The notes beneath the pieces are model-generated. The model made no database searches and had not been told where the DNA came from. It saw nothing but the letters and a program-made list of their open reading frames with translations. Source: Thermodesulfovibrio sp. (GTDB lineage: Bacteria > Nitrospirota > Thermodesulfovibrionia > Thermodesulfovibrionales > UBA6898). From it: a stretch of 32,500 nt of DNA. Below, in pieces: positions 1 to 8,570 of this stretch. Made by a program: the position numbers and the translations under genes. The first letter of the stretch is position 1; each line of letters opens with the position of its first letter. The stretch lies in the NCBI GenBank assembly GCA_013824615.1, contig PNOC01000042.1, forward strand, positions 1-32,500, read 5' to 3'.

Positions 1-7
1 ATCAATC

Positions 8-78
8 GTCATGCTCCGACTTGATCGGGGCATCCATGGGCCTCAAGACTGGATTCCCCGGTCAAGCCGTGGAATGAC
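8..78. repeat. Imperfect inverted-repeat element (REP/MITE-like)
   Basis: Two 28-nt arms, 8-35 and 51-78, are imperfect reverse complements (22 of 28 positions match by my alignment) around a 15-nt spacer. Both outer ends carry GTCAT. Cores are GATCGGGG on the left and CCCCGGTC on the right. It is non-coding and lies upstream of the first gene. Related palindromic intergenic repeats are common in Nitrospirota and deltaproteobacterial genomes. Genome copy number cannot be seen here. A weaker related sequence lies at 24038-24081. Confidence 0.55.
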
Positions 79-169
79 AAAACATAAGGCTCTGGGCATG
101 ACTGTATTGGAACAGTCCTTAAACTAGCGCCATTAGGATGTGTCCCTATTTATGTCCAAAGGAGAAATT

Positions 170-838
170 GTGAAGGAAAAAATACTATTTGCATGGTCGA
201 GCGGGAAGGACAGTGCCCGTGCGCTGCATGAGATCAGGCAGGCTGGACAATATGATGTGGCAAGTCTGCTGACCACCGTGACCGAGGGATACGAGAGGAT
301 CAGCATGCACGGCGTCAGGGTTGCGCTTGTTGAACAACAGGCAGAGGCCATTGGGCTTCTGCTTGAGAAGGTATATATCCCGATTGCATCATCGAATGAA
401 AACTATGAAACAGCCATGCGGGATACCCTGCTCAGATATAAAGCTCAGGGAGTGACCGGCGTTGCCTTCGGGGATCTCTTTCTTGAGGACCTGAAGGTTT
501 ACCGCGAGAAGAAGCTTGCTGAGGCCGGCATGGCAGCGGTCTTTCCCCTCTGGAAGCGTGATACCAGGGAGCTTGCCCGTTCGTTCATGGCGCAGGGGTT
601 CAGGGCTATTATCACGTGTGTTGACTCGCAGGTTCTCGGCGGAGAATTTTCAGGCAGGCTCTATGATGAGCAGTTTCTCTCAGACCTTCCGCCGCATGTT
701 GACCCCTGCGGCGAAAACGGCGAGTTCCACTCTTTTGTCTTTGACGGACCTCTGTTCAGCAAGCCGGTACGGTTCGAAAAAGGCGAGATAGTTGTCAGGG
801 ATAACCGGTATCACTTCTGCGAACTCCTGCCGGCCTGA
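170..838 (+). CDS. DUF71/Dph6-type ATP pyrophosphatase (diphthine-ammonia ligase-like)
   Basis: A 222-residue protein of the adenine-nucleotide alpha hydrolase (PP-loop) fold. The PP-loop SSGKDS is at residues 10-15. A GVAFGDLFLEDLK stretch lies mid-protein and a GENGEFHSFVFDGP motif near the C-terminus, both hallmarks of the DUF71/Dph6 family. Archaeal and eukaryotic members amidate diphthine on EF-2 using ATP and ammonia. Bacteria lack diphthamide, so the substrate here is unknown; one bacterial DUF71 subgroup has been proposed to act in cobamide salvage, which I cannot test here. I chose the GTG at 170 because AAAGGAG sits five bases upstream and the protein then starts just before the PP-loop, as usual in the family. 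Upstream in-frame starts at GTG 140 and ATG 152 lack a good ribosome site. It seems monocistronic. Confidence 0.85.
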   Translation: MKEKILFAWSSGKDSARALHEIRQAGQYDVASLLTTVTEGYERISMHGVRVALVEQQAEAIGLLLEKVYIPIASSNENYETAMRDTLLRYKAQGVTGVAFGDLFLEDLKVYREKKLAEAGMAAVFPLWKRDTRELARSFMAQGFRAIITCVDSQVLGGEFSGRLYDEQFLSDLPPHVDPCGENGEFHSFVFDGPLFSKPVRFEKGEIVVRDNRYHFCELLPA

Positions 839-1056
839 TAAACACAATTACCATCTTGACAAGGCCCAATCCTGATGTTTAAATACTATTGCAATTCCTG
901 ACCAATTCTTATTTTTCCTGGAGCATGATTTAAAAGGGAGGACCTTTTTCTGATGAGCATACTATTGCCTGTACGACTCGCTTTACTTCTTTATACCTTT
1001 TGCCCTCGATACATTGCATATGATCTAAGACATAATGAACTACTGACGAGGGCCTT
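839..1056. other. Intergenic region, no feature recognised
   Basis: This 218-base AT-richer gap separates the pyrophosphatase gene from the giant secreted-protein gene. I see no stem-loop with a T-run and no promoter with acceptable -35/-10 spacing. The only clear signal is GAGGG at 1047-1051, a plausible ribosome site for the ATG at 1057. Confidence 0.4.
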
Positions 1057-4000
1057 ATGTTGAAAAGGGTATGTGCGCTCAGTCTGCTGCTGACTGTTTT
1101 CCTGGCAAATTCTGCCTATGCTGCTGAGCAGCGCTTTGCGCTGCTGATTGATTCTGATAATCACAGCAACACCGGCTGCCAGGTCGCGACAGCGAACGGT
1201 TCTGCTGCGGGCATCGAAAAGGTTCTTACTACCATTGTATCAACCACCACAACAACGGCAACCGTTGCCCGCGTCGAGTTGCAGGTCTGCAACGGAGGGT
1301 CGCTGAGTCAGCCCTCGATAATTAGTAACGGCGGCTGGCCAATTGGATTAGGGCTCGGTACGTCCGGGCTGGCTGTGATTGAGACTTCAGTTCCGCTGTC
1401 ATATCTCACACCGACTGCCGGCTCATTGCGCATACTGGCGACAAGTCAGAACGCGGCTGGCGGAGCCGATGCAACTGCAGCATTTCTGGCCGCTGTCGGT
1501 CCACGAGACGTACCATACGCCGTGCCCGTCTCTCCATGGGTGCTGGGGTTGATGGCATCGGCCTTGCTCTTCATTGGCCTTTGGCATCTGCGCGGTGGTC
1601 CGTTGGTTCGTATGCTTGGCTTGATCCTGGTGCTGGTAATCGGGGCCAGTATTGCCCTGGCTGCCACGGTTATTCTTGACGGCAATCCCGGAGACTGGTC
1701 CGGCATTGCGCCGGCGGTTACTGATCCACAAGGCGATGCTCTAATGAATGCCGACATCGTCGCGGTTTTTTATCAGGGCGACCAGACCAATCTTTATTTT
1801 CGTATTGATGCTGATCTGCGGCTGGATGACAGCGCCAACCAGGCTCCGCAAGTCAGTGCCGGACTGAACCAGACCGTGACGTTAAACAGCAACGGCACAT
1901 TGCTGCTGAATCTGTCGGGCAGCATCAGTGACGACGGATTGCCGACACCTGCTGCCTTGACAAGCCTATGGAGCGTGGTCACAGGCCCTGGTCTGCCTGT
2001 GCCATTGTCTTTCGGGGACCCTGCATTGCCGTCTGCGCAGGTGGGTTTTGCCGCACCGGGCAGCTATGTTTTGCGTCTTACCGCGAGCGACGGCGCTTTG
2101 AGTACGAGTCGTGATGTCACCATTACCGTCAGTGCGGCTGCCAATGTCTCTCCGACCTTGATAAATCCAGGGAACCGAACGATGAACTTGGGTGACGTGC
2201 TTAAACTGACGCTGACCACGAACGACAGCAATGTACGAGATACCCTCACCTATTCGCTGCCGCTGGCACCCGTCGGCGCGCAAATGAATCCGGCCGGCGG
2301 CCCTCACTTGCAGTTTGAGCCGCCGGGTCCCGGCAATTTCAATTTCACCGCTCGGGTAGCTGACCAGAATGGCCTGAGTGACCAGAAGAGTTTTACGGTA
2401 ACCGTGCTCGCCGGCAACCACGCACCACAGTTGGTGCAGCCTGCAGACGCTACGCTGCGCGCCGGCACTGCATTCAGTAGAATGCTGGCAGCGACCGATC
2501 CAGATGGGGATAGTCCTCTGGTTTACAACCTTCTCAGCGCGCCAGGCGGAATGAGTGTGTCAGGGGCGACGCTCACGTGGACGCCAACGCTTGCGCAATT
2601 GGGAATCCATACGATAAAGGTGAGCGTGCAAGACCCAGGCGGCGCGTTTGATGCCAAGATGTTCACGCTGAACGTGACCAGCAACGTTGCTCCGAATGCG
2701 AAGGACGACAGTTATATCGTGAAGGCGGGTTCCATTCTCTCCGTCAACGCCGCTAACGGGGTGCTCATTAATGATGCCGATGCTGACGGCGATACGCTGA
2801 CAGCTGCGCGACTCACCGATCCCGGTGCCGGGATGCTCACCTCGTTCAATGGTGATGGCAGCTTCAGCTATCAGGCTCCGGCAACGGTGCCGGGCGATCC
2901 GCTGACCGTGGGCAAGCTTTGGAACGCTAATCACACGTGGTCGTATGGCGCACATGAACTCGTTGCTGATTTGAACGGCGATGGCTATCCGGACGTCATC
3001 AGCCATAACCTCAATGCGGACATCCGGGCCTTGTCAGGCCTCGACGGCAGCCAACTGTGGGCGCTCGATAACACGGGCGCGACCGATTGCGACTGGCAGA
3101 CCGGGTATCCGATGCATCATCGCGTTCTGGCCGATATTGACGACAGCGGCCATCCCGCCTACGTATACACAATCAGGTGTGCGCGCTCGGGCAGCGCATG
3201 GCACGACAACATCATCGCCTACGATCACCTGGGCAAGGTGAAATGGGTGTCGCCACCGCTGTCGAAGCCTCATCCGGATAATTCGCGCGGCGCACCGACG
3301 GTACCGCCGGGAGGATTAACACCGGGCGGCCTGACTTGGCAGCGCGGGCTCAGCGTTGGCCGTCTGACTGCAGCCGGAGCTCCGGTGCTGCTGATGCGCG
3401 CGGAAATCCCCCACAACGATGCTTACACCTACTACTACGATACGTCCAACGTCGGCCACTACGCCGGCTGCCGCGCGGTGACCGGGCTTGTCGCGGATGA
3501 AAACGTCGCCTGCCGGGCAACGTTCATAATCAGTGGTACCGACGGCAGTGTCTTGCAGACGCTGGTCGTGCGCAACCCGGCGGCAACCGCCAGCCGTCCC
3601 GGTGGCCCCAACGCCCTGTGGGAAATGCCGCCGACCGCGATGGACATCGACGGTGATGGGCGCGTGGATCTGGTGTCCGGCACCGAGGTATGGATGCAGA
3701 ACGCTGGGGGCGGTTTTGATTTCGCCTGGCAGCTGGTGAATGCAGTCAATGACACCGCGGTTGCGGATCTCGACGGCGGCGGCAAGGCCGAGATTATCCA
3801 TCTGAGAAGTAGTGGCGAACCCGACGTCAACAATAGCGGAATCTTCATTTACAGCCATGACGGCCAGCTTAAGCGTCGTATCCCGCTACAGGCGTACTGG
3901 TTCACCCCGTTGACGATTGCTGACGTCGATGGCGATGGCCGATCTGATATCGTTCTTGGGGCCGATGGAACAATGTACGCGTTTCGTGACGACGGCCGGC

Positions 4001-7000
4001 CGATCTGGGCATACAAGGTTCCAGAGGAATTGCCCGCCAATCCGGCGCTCGCCTCTATTTACGTCCTGCCGGCGGAGAGTTTCCGCGTGGCCAATGCGGC
4101 ACCCCAGGTATATGATCTGGATGGCGACGGTGTGGCTGAGGTCGTGTTTGCCGCGTACAGTCGTATCATGATACTCAACGGGCGTACCGGTCTGCGCAAG
4201 GTTGACCCGTTCTGGACGTTCAATTCAAGCTATAACGATGTCTCGGCTTTGATGCTGATCGATGCTGATAACGATGGTCACGTCGACATCATGCAGAACG
4301 CGGTTTTCCATTTCAACTGCTTCAATCCTGTTGCAGCGCCGGAGTGTGCCGGCGTGGTTGGTCCCATCGTCTTGAGCGGCGGAAGCAGCAACTGGCTTCC
4401 TGGACCGAAGACGTTTCCGAATGTTCAATATCGCTCGACGGCCATCGACAGCAACGCTCGCGTATTGCACGACACGAAGGTGTCCCGCGTGTTCCGAGTT
4501 CCCGAGCAGCAGGGTGCGGTGCGCGATCCGCGTCTCGCACAGGCAACGAGTTTCACCTACGCCGCGAGCGATGGCGCAGCCACGTCTGCGCCGGCCAAAG
4601 TCATCATAGATATCGTTCCCGACAATCAGCCGCCGGTGTTCACCTCCAGCCCGCCAAAGAGCCTGTTGGAAGTTAGCGGACTTGACGGATGGCCGGCGCC
4701 GAATTATTATGATGTTGCGGCGTATGACCCCGATGCCGGAGACACGATTACCTTTTCGCTCAAAACAGCGCCATACTGGGTGAGCATTGATAGCGCGAGC
4801 GGACGTGTCCGGTTCGAATCGAGTTGCGCCGCGGGTTACCCCGCGTTCTGCAATTGGGGTTGGACAACGGTTATCGTGACAGCAACCGATTCGCGTGGTG
4901 CGAGTACCGATCAGATGTTCATCGTCAATCTGACCAATCAGTCCCGTGTGGTACCCAATGTGGTCGGAATGTCCTTTGACGCTGCGAACACAGCACTCAT
5001 TGCTCAGGACTTGCAGGGAGTGCAGTGGACAGAGTCTTTCTCTGCCCAGCCTCCGGGAACCGTGCTTGCGCAGGACGCGGCGGCCGGTTCCGTCGTCGGG
5101 CGCTTTGATGACATTCGGCTGACCCTGTCGAAAGGGCCCTCCCCGGTGTTGGTGCCGAACGTGGTCGGACTTAGCGAGATAACTGCGCAAACGAAGTTGT
5201 CGAACGCGGGGTTCACCGTCACGCTGAGTCGCACCTTTTCGCAGACGGTGCCGCGCGGACTGGTCATCACCCAAACGCCGAGCGCTGGGAGCGAGGTTGT
5301 TCCGGCAGCAGCACAGATTGTCATTTCTTCAGGCAGTGGGCTTGAATTGCGTCTTGCGCAGGGCGCGGTTGCGGCAGGCGGCATTATCGGTTTCACGGTA
5401 CTCGCATTCAACGCCGATGGCAGCGGCGCATTGACGCCACCGGTGACGATGGCAGTTGCCGTGGCAGGCGGTGCGCTGGGTGCGCTGCCCACGGTGTCGG
5501 GCGCCAATATCGTGACGGACATCAGTACGCTGGGCGGCTTTGAGTTGATTGCCACAGAGACCGGCGGAGGTGGCCGATCTGCCCGGGTGTCGTTCGCCGT
5601 GCTGTTGGCGCCTGCCGCCGGCTTCTCGCCGCAAAAGCCAATCCAGGATTTATTGCAAGTCTTGGCGTTGATGGAGACGCAGCGGCAAACTCTCGATGCG
5701 GCGCGTCTCGCCAACGATGACGTGACGATGCGGAGCACGCTGCGCGCCATGGTGACGACATGGAAAGGCTGGGAGCATAAATTCCTCGCACAGACGCCGC
5801 TGTTGATCACTCCTGACAAGCTGCCGATGACCCCGGCGCAACTCGTCGCGGCAGGGCATGGTCCGAGTGCTGAAGATCTCCTTGACCGCGCTGCGCTGGA
5901 ATCACTGACGCAGGCCATGCGCACGGTTGTTGATCAGTACGGAGGCAGCAGCGTGCCAATCAACGCGGTGCGGACGGCATTAATGGACGCCGCCGCCGCT
6001 GTTAAACCACTCGCTCTTACTGCGCCCTCACTGCATGGCGTGGTCAGCAATCTCGATCACACGACGTACCTCGCCACCCGTGCGCTTCCGCAGAGTCTAT
6101 CACTGCTCATGAGAGAAATTGATCGAACGTTGACGGCAACACCTTTGTTGGCGGCCAGTGCCTCCGCAAGTCGGTCATTTTCCGGTAGTGGCAACATCAC
6201 CGAGCTGCGTGCTGATCCTACGGTCCATACGAATGCTTTTTCCGGCAGCCTCACCGACTTGACTGCTACCACCTCGATCCATATGGATTTGGTGAAGGAC
6301 TACTACGGCCCCATTATCTGGAAGGTGGTGTCTTCGGCCGCCACGCTGGCCGCACAAGGCTTGCTGCGCGAGGCCGGCATCACCGGTGAAACGGCACTGG
6401 CGGGCATGGTTACCGGCGCTTCGCAATCGTTCCATATTTTCGAGGCGCCAGGTACCTTCATCGAACAAATCGGCGCCTCCGAATTGCCGGAGGAAACGCA
6501 GGTGTGGATTGTCGGACCGAGTGCGATTGAGTCGGCCATTGAACAAATCAGAGGCCTCATCAAGGGTTTTTCGGCGCTCAAGGATTTGAGCAGTTTGAAC
6601 TCGCAGTTAGCTGCCTCGAACGCAACTGAGGCGCAGAATCTGTTAAAGGGGAACTTAACCAAGATCACCGGTGGCTTCAAGGACTTTTCCGAACAACTCT
6701 ATGCGGCCACCAACAGCGTCGTCGAATGGCCCGGAGTTGCAGGCAAGGGGCAGGGTTTCTTCCTGGTGGGAAATCAGGTGGAGCGGGGTTGTATCTTTAC
6801 CTTACATCCTGAGTGTAAGCAAATCTTCTTTGGATCTGGATTTCCCGCAGCAGAAAAGTGTGATCCGAGGAGCTTCTGTACTCCTCTCGCGCTTTTGGTA
6901 ATAACCTGGACTCCGTCGACTATGGCCTTCGGTGCCGACGCAGTCCCATTTATTCCCAAGTACGAGCTTCCATGCGCGAAGGATCCCGTGTTCGGAATAT

Positions 7001-7038
7001 CACTGCCAGGGGTGCCACCCGGCTGTACCGCAGATTGA
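1057..7038 (+). CDS. Giant secreted multidomain protein: internal IPTL-like sorting signal, FG-GAP propeller, PASTA domains
   Basis: 1993 residues. Signal peptide 1-22, probable cut after AYA. Residues 156-180 carry VPVSPW, a hydrophobic stretch and LRGG, resembling an IPTL-CTERM exosortase signal. A second membrane segment (184-203) ends in ALA, followed by a DOMON/CBM9-like beta stretch (204-258). Then a PKD-like domain (about 260-358), two cadherin/Ig-like domains (to about 545), and the start of a Big_9/VCBS-type domain (548-618). Seven FG-GAP calcium motifs (DxDGDGxxD type) between 635 and 1078 suggest a seven-bladed propeller. The Big_9 end (FTYAASDG, about 1164), another cadherin-like domain and two PASTA domains (about 1297-1362 and 1365-1428) follow. 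The rest is an Ig-like stretch, a helical stretch from about 1524 and an unrecognised C-terminus with six Cys (about 1912-1991). Likely exported and surface-associated or cut; binding target unknown. Arg codons are mostly CGN, unlike the AGG/AGA-rich neighbours, suggesting transfer. Confidence 0.85.
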   Translation: MLKRVCALSLLLTVFLANSAYAAEQRFALLIDSDNHSNTGCQVATANGSAAGIEKVLTTIVSTTTTTATVARVELQVCNGGSLSQPSIISNGGWPIGLGLGTSGLAVIETSVPLSYLTPTAGSLRILATSQNAAGGADATAAFLAAVGPRDVPYAVPVSPWVLGLMASALLFIGLWHLRGGPLVRMLGLILVLVIGASIALAATVILDGNPGDWSGIAPAVTDPQGDALMNADIVAVFYQGDQTNLYFRIDADLRLDDSANQAPQVSAGLNQTVTLNSNGTLLLNLSGSISDDGLPTPAALTSLWSVVTGPGLPVPLSFGDPALPSAQVGFAAPGSYVLRLTASDGALSTSRDVTITVSAAANVSPTLINPGNRTMNLGDVLKLTLTTNDSNVRDTLTYSLPLAPVGAQMNPAGGPHLQFEPPGPGNFNFTARVADQNGLSDQKSFTVTVLAGNHAPQLVQPADATLRAGTAFSRMLAATDPDGDSPLVYNLLSAPGGMSVSGATLTWTPTLAQLGIHTIKVSVQDPGGAFDAKMFTLNVTSNVAPNAKDDSYIVKAGSILSVNAANGVLINDADADGDTLTAARLTDPGAGMLTSFNGDGSFSYQAPATVPGDPLTVGKLWNANHTWSYGAHELVADLNGDGYPDVISHNLNADIRALSGLDGSQLWALDNTGATDCDWQTGYPMHHRVLADIDDSGHPAYVYTIRCARSGSAWHDNIIAYDHLGKVKWVSPPLSKPHPDNSRGAPTVPPGGLTPGGLTWQRGLSVGRLTAAGAPVLLMRAEIPHNDAYTYYYDTSNVGHYAGCRAVTGLVADENVACRATFIISGTDGSVLQTLVVRNPAATASRPGGPNALWEMPPTAMDIDGDGRVDLVSGTEVWMQNAGGGFDFAWQLVNAVNDTAVADLDGGGKAEIIHLRSSGEPDVNNSGIFIYSHDGQLKRRIPLQAYWFTPLTIADVDGDGRSDIVLGADGTMYAFRDDGRPIWAYKVPEELPANPALASIYVLPAESFRVANAAPQVYDLDGDGVAEVVFAAYSRIMILNGRTGLRKVDPFWTFNSSYNDVSALMLIDADNDGHVDIMQNAVFHFNCFNPVAAPECAGVVGPIVLSGGSSNWLPGPKTFPNVQYRSTAIDSNARVLHDTKVSRVFRVPEQQGAVRDPRLAQATSFTYAASDGAATSAPAKVIIDIVPDNQPPVFTSSPPKSLLEVSGLDGWPAPNYYDVAAYDPDAGDTITFSLKTAPYWVSIDSASGRVRFESSCAAGYPAFCNWGWTTVIVTATDSRGASTDQMFIVNLTNQSRVVPNVVGMSFDAANTALIAQDLQGVQWTESFSAQPPGTVLAQDAAAGSVVGRFDDIRLTLSKGPSPVLVPNVVGLSEITAQTKLSNAGFTVTLSRTFSQTVPRGLVITQTPSAGSEVVPAAAQIVISSGSGLELRLAQGAVAAGGIIGFTVLAFNADGSGALTPPVTMAVAVAGGALGALPTVSGANIVTDISTLGGFELIATETGGGGRSARVSFAVLLAPAAGFSPQKPIQDLLQVLALMETQRQTLDAARLANDDVTMRSTLRAMVTTWKGWEHKFLAQTPLLITPDKLPMTPAQLVAAGHGPSAEDLLDRAALESLTQAMRTVVDQYGGSSVPINAVRTALMDAAAAVKPLALTAPSLHGVVSNLDHTTYLATRALPQSLSLLMREIDRTLTATPLLAASASASRSFSGSGNITELRADPTVHTNAFSGSLTDLTATTSIHMDLVKDYYGPIIWKVVSSAATLAAQGLLREAGITGETALAGMVTGASQSFHIFEAPGTFIEQIGASELPEETQVWIVGPSAIESAIEQIRGLIKGFSALKDLSSLNSQLAASNATEAQNLLKGNLTKITGGFKDFSEQLYAATNSVVEWPGVAGKGQGFFLVGNQVERGCIFTLHPECKQIFFGSGFPAAEKCDPRSFCTPLALLVITWTPSTMAFGADAVPFIPKYELPCAKDPVFGISLPGVPPGCTAD

Positions 7039-7086
7039 TAGGTGATGCGCGCTGACAGCCGTTATCCCCAATTCCGCTGCATCTGT

Positions 7087-7100
7087 TATAATGCAGCATG
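7087..7100 (+). promoter_or_regulatory. Consensus -10 box abutting the mgtC-like start codon (possible leaderless mRNA)
   Basis: A perfect TATAAT lies at 7087-7092, only five bases before the ATG at 7098. Transcription from it would start at or next to the A of the start codon. No Shine-Dalgarno sequence precedes the ATG. I find no good -35 at 16-18 bp: CTGACA at 7052-7057 is 29 bp away. The promoter is therefore suggested by position and the perfect hexamer only. Confidence 0.4.
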
Positions 7101-7769
7101 ATACCAACCTATGAAATAATCTTCAAGCTGCTCCTGGGCACCCTGCTTGGCGGGATTATAGGGTTTGAGCGCCAGACACACGGCCGGCCGGCCGGGTTTA
7201 GGACGCAGCTCCTGGTCTGCGTGGCATGCGTGCTGATCATGATGATCTCTGAAAGCTATTACAGCAAGGACCTCGCGAACCCGAATTTCACAAGAATCGA
7301 CCCGACGCGTCTTGCTGCCGGAGCCATGACCGGAGTCGGTTTTCTGGGGGCAGGGGTGATACTCAAGACCGGCGTGTCGATCCAGGGCCTGACGACCGCA
7401 GCCTGCATCTGGATCGTCTCTGCCATCGGACTGGCGATTGGTGCCGGGCAGTATGTGGCCGGCATAGCTGGCTTCATAATAACTTTTTTCTCCCTCTGGG
7501 TCCTTCGGCTGTTTGAATCCAGGATCCCGACGATGATCTACAAATACGTCACCCTGGTCACGGATGAACGGGGTGATGAACAGGCGATCGCGGATCTTTT
7601 TAAAGAGAGAGGCTTTAAGATCATCAAGATGGATTACAAAATCAAGGTCCCCGAAAAGGAGAAGACCTATGTCTTTACCGTCACGGCCAAAGACGGGGTC
7701 AGGATGAGGGACATCATCGACGATGTCACCGGGCTTGCCGGTTCCAAGAAATTAGAGATCTCGAGCTGA
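7098..7769 (+). CDS. MgtC/SapB family inner-membrane protein
   Basis: 223 residues. The N-terminal two thirds are hydrophobic with the family signatures GFERQTHGRPAGFRT (about 22-36) and GVGFLGAGVILK in the third membrane region. About four to five transmembrane helices end near residue 145. A soluble C-terminal domain of about 75 residues resembles the ACT-like domain of long MgtC proteins. MgtC proteins help bacteria cope with low Mg2+ and, in pathogens, inhibit the F1Fo ATPase. Many environmental homologues have no assigned role, so the family is sure but the function is not. The 3' end overlaps the convergent Nudix gene by 18 bases. The start has a -10 box but no ribosome site close upstream. 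Confidence 0.9.
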   Translation: MIPTYEIIFKLLLGTLLGGIIGFERQTHGRPAGFRTQLLVCVACVLIMMISESYYSKDLANPNFTRIDPTRLAAGAMTGVGFLGAGVILKTGVSIQGLTTAACIWIVSAIGLAIGAGQYVAGIAGFIITFFSLWVLRLFESRIPTMIYKYVTLVTDERGDEQAIADLFKERGFKIIKMDYKIKVPEKEKTYVFTVTAKDGVRMRDIIDDVTGLAGSKKLEISS

Positions 7770-8360
7770 TTGTTTATTCAAAAAATCCTTTGCCAGTCTG
7801 ATCATGCCGTGCACCTTAAGATCGATGTAATTCCCTTCCTGTTCAAGCCGGGCGATCTCGGAATCAAGGTCCTTCATCGGTATCCTGATTGGCTCCATAT
7901 TTTCAGCCTCATCCCGCTTGCCGATGCCGACAAACGACATCCCTGAGGCGACAAATACATCCAGAATCTCGGATGACGATCCGGACGAGGCAGGTCCGGA
8001 GATCAGGAAATCCATCTTCCCTGCCGCGTATCCTGTCTCCTCGATCAGTTCGCGTCGCGCAGAAGCCTCCGGCGTCTCCCCAATATCGATCAGTCCGGCC
8101 GGCAGTTCTATGACATAGCCGTCAACCGGTGGCCGGTACTGCCGTATCAGAATGACCTCTTCATTGTCCGTAAACGGTACGATGACAACCACCCCGCTGC
8201 AGCCGATCCGCTCGATCGTCTCCCAGTTCCTGACCTTCTGCCCATCTTCAGGCTGTCCGGCTTCAGATCCTGCGGTATGATCTCTCTCGTCAATGTATTC
8301 GACAAGGACACTGCGCAGATAGCTTCCTTCCCAAAGCGTTTTTCTGTTGACTACTTTCAT
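7752..8360 (-). CDS. Nudix hydrolase, ADP-ribose pyrophosphatase-like
   Basis: 202 residues. The Nudix box begins at G89, with E95 and RELIEE at 103-108, giving the Mg2+-binding glutamates. The preceding LIRQYRPPVDGYVIELPAGL is typical of the NudF/ADP-ribose pyrophosphatase branch, which hydrolyses ADP-ribose to AMP and ribose 5-phosphate. The last box position is Tyr rather than an aliphatic residue, a minor deviation. The ATG at 8360 lies nine bases after the stop of the CbiO fusion gene, so it is probably the last gene of the cbiQ-cbiO transcript. A functional link to metal transport is not evident. Substrate within the family is inferred, not proved. Confidence 0.88.
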   Translation of the reverse strand: MKVVNRKTLWEGSYLRSVLVEYIDERDHTAGSEAGQPEDGQKVRNWETIERIGCSGVVVIVPFTDNEEVILIRQYRPPVDGYVIELPAGLIDIGETPEASARRELIEETGYAAGKMDFLISGPASSGSSSEILDVFVASGMSFVGIGKRDEAENMEPIRIPMKDLDSEIARLEQEGNYIDLKVHGMIRLAKDFLNKQSARDL

Positions 8361-8369
8361 GGTTCCGGG

Positions 8370-8570
8370 TTATTTGCAGGCCTCGGCAGCGCGCTGGAAG
8401 AGCGCATCCATGTCTGCTGTTTTTTGGGCTATCTCCTTGAGGATAGCGGCGAGTTCCGGTTTGCCGGCAGCCGCAGCCTTGTTCCCCCATTCGCCATAGG
8501 TCGCGGCATGTTCCCGGTTATGCTCGAGCCAGTGCCCGATCAGATGGTTCAGTTTGTCGGTTTCTTTCAT
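8370..8570 (-). CDS. Possible independently translated 66-aa helical protein within the CbiO fusion
   Basis: The ATG at 8568-8570 is preceded by AGAGGAGGA and a three-base gap (CTC), the best ribosome site in this operon. It reads in frame with the C-terminal extension of CbiO, giving MKETDKLNHLIGHWLEHN and on to residue 66. The product has no membrane segment and looks like two or three amphipathic helices, with His at 9, 13, 17 and 21, which could bind metal. Small proteins of this look occur beside cobalt/nickel ECF genes as far as I recall; I do not know a function. It is either a separate product of the same frame or the relic of a stand-alone gene. Confidence 0.55.
   Translation of the reverse strand: MKETDKLNHLIGHWLEHNREHAATYGEWGNKAAAAGKPELAAILKEIAQKTADMDALFQRAAEACK

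Noticed and set aside
8-78. Intrinsic terminator at the window start
   Set aside because: The inverted repeat is long and imperfect and has no T-run on either strand, so a repeat element is the better reading.
4225-5924. Long minus-strand open frames (306 and 349 codons) opposite the giant gene
   Set aside because: They are shadows of a high-GC coding strand: composition is Arg/Pro/Cys-rich without any motif, and the plus-strand frame has continuous recognisable domains.
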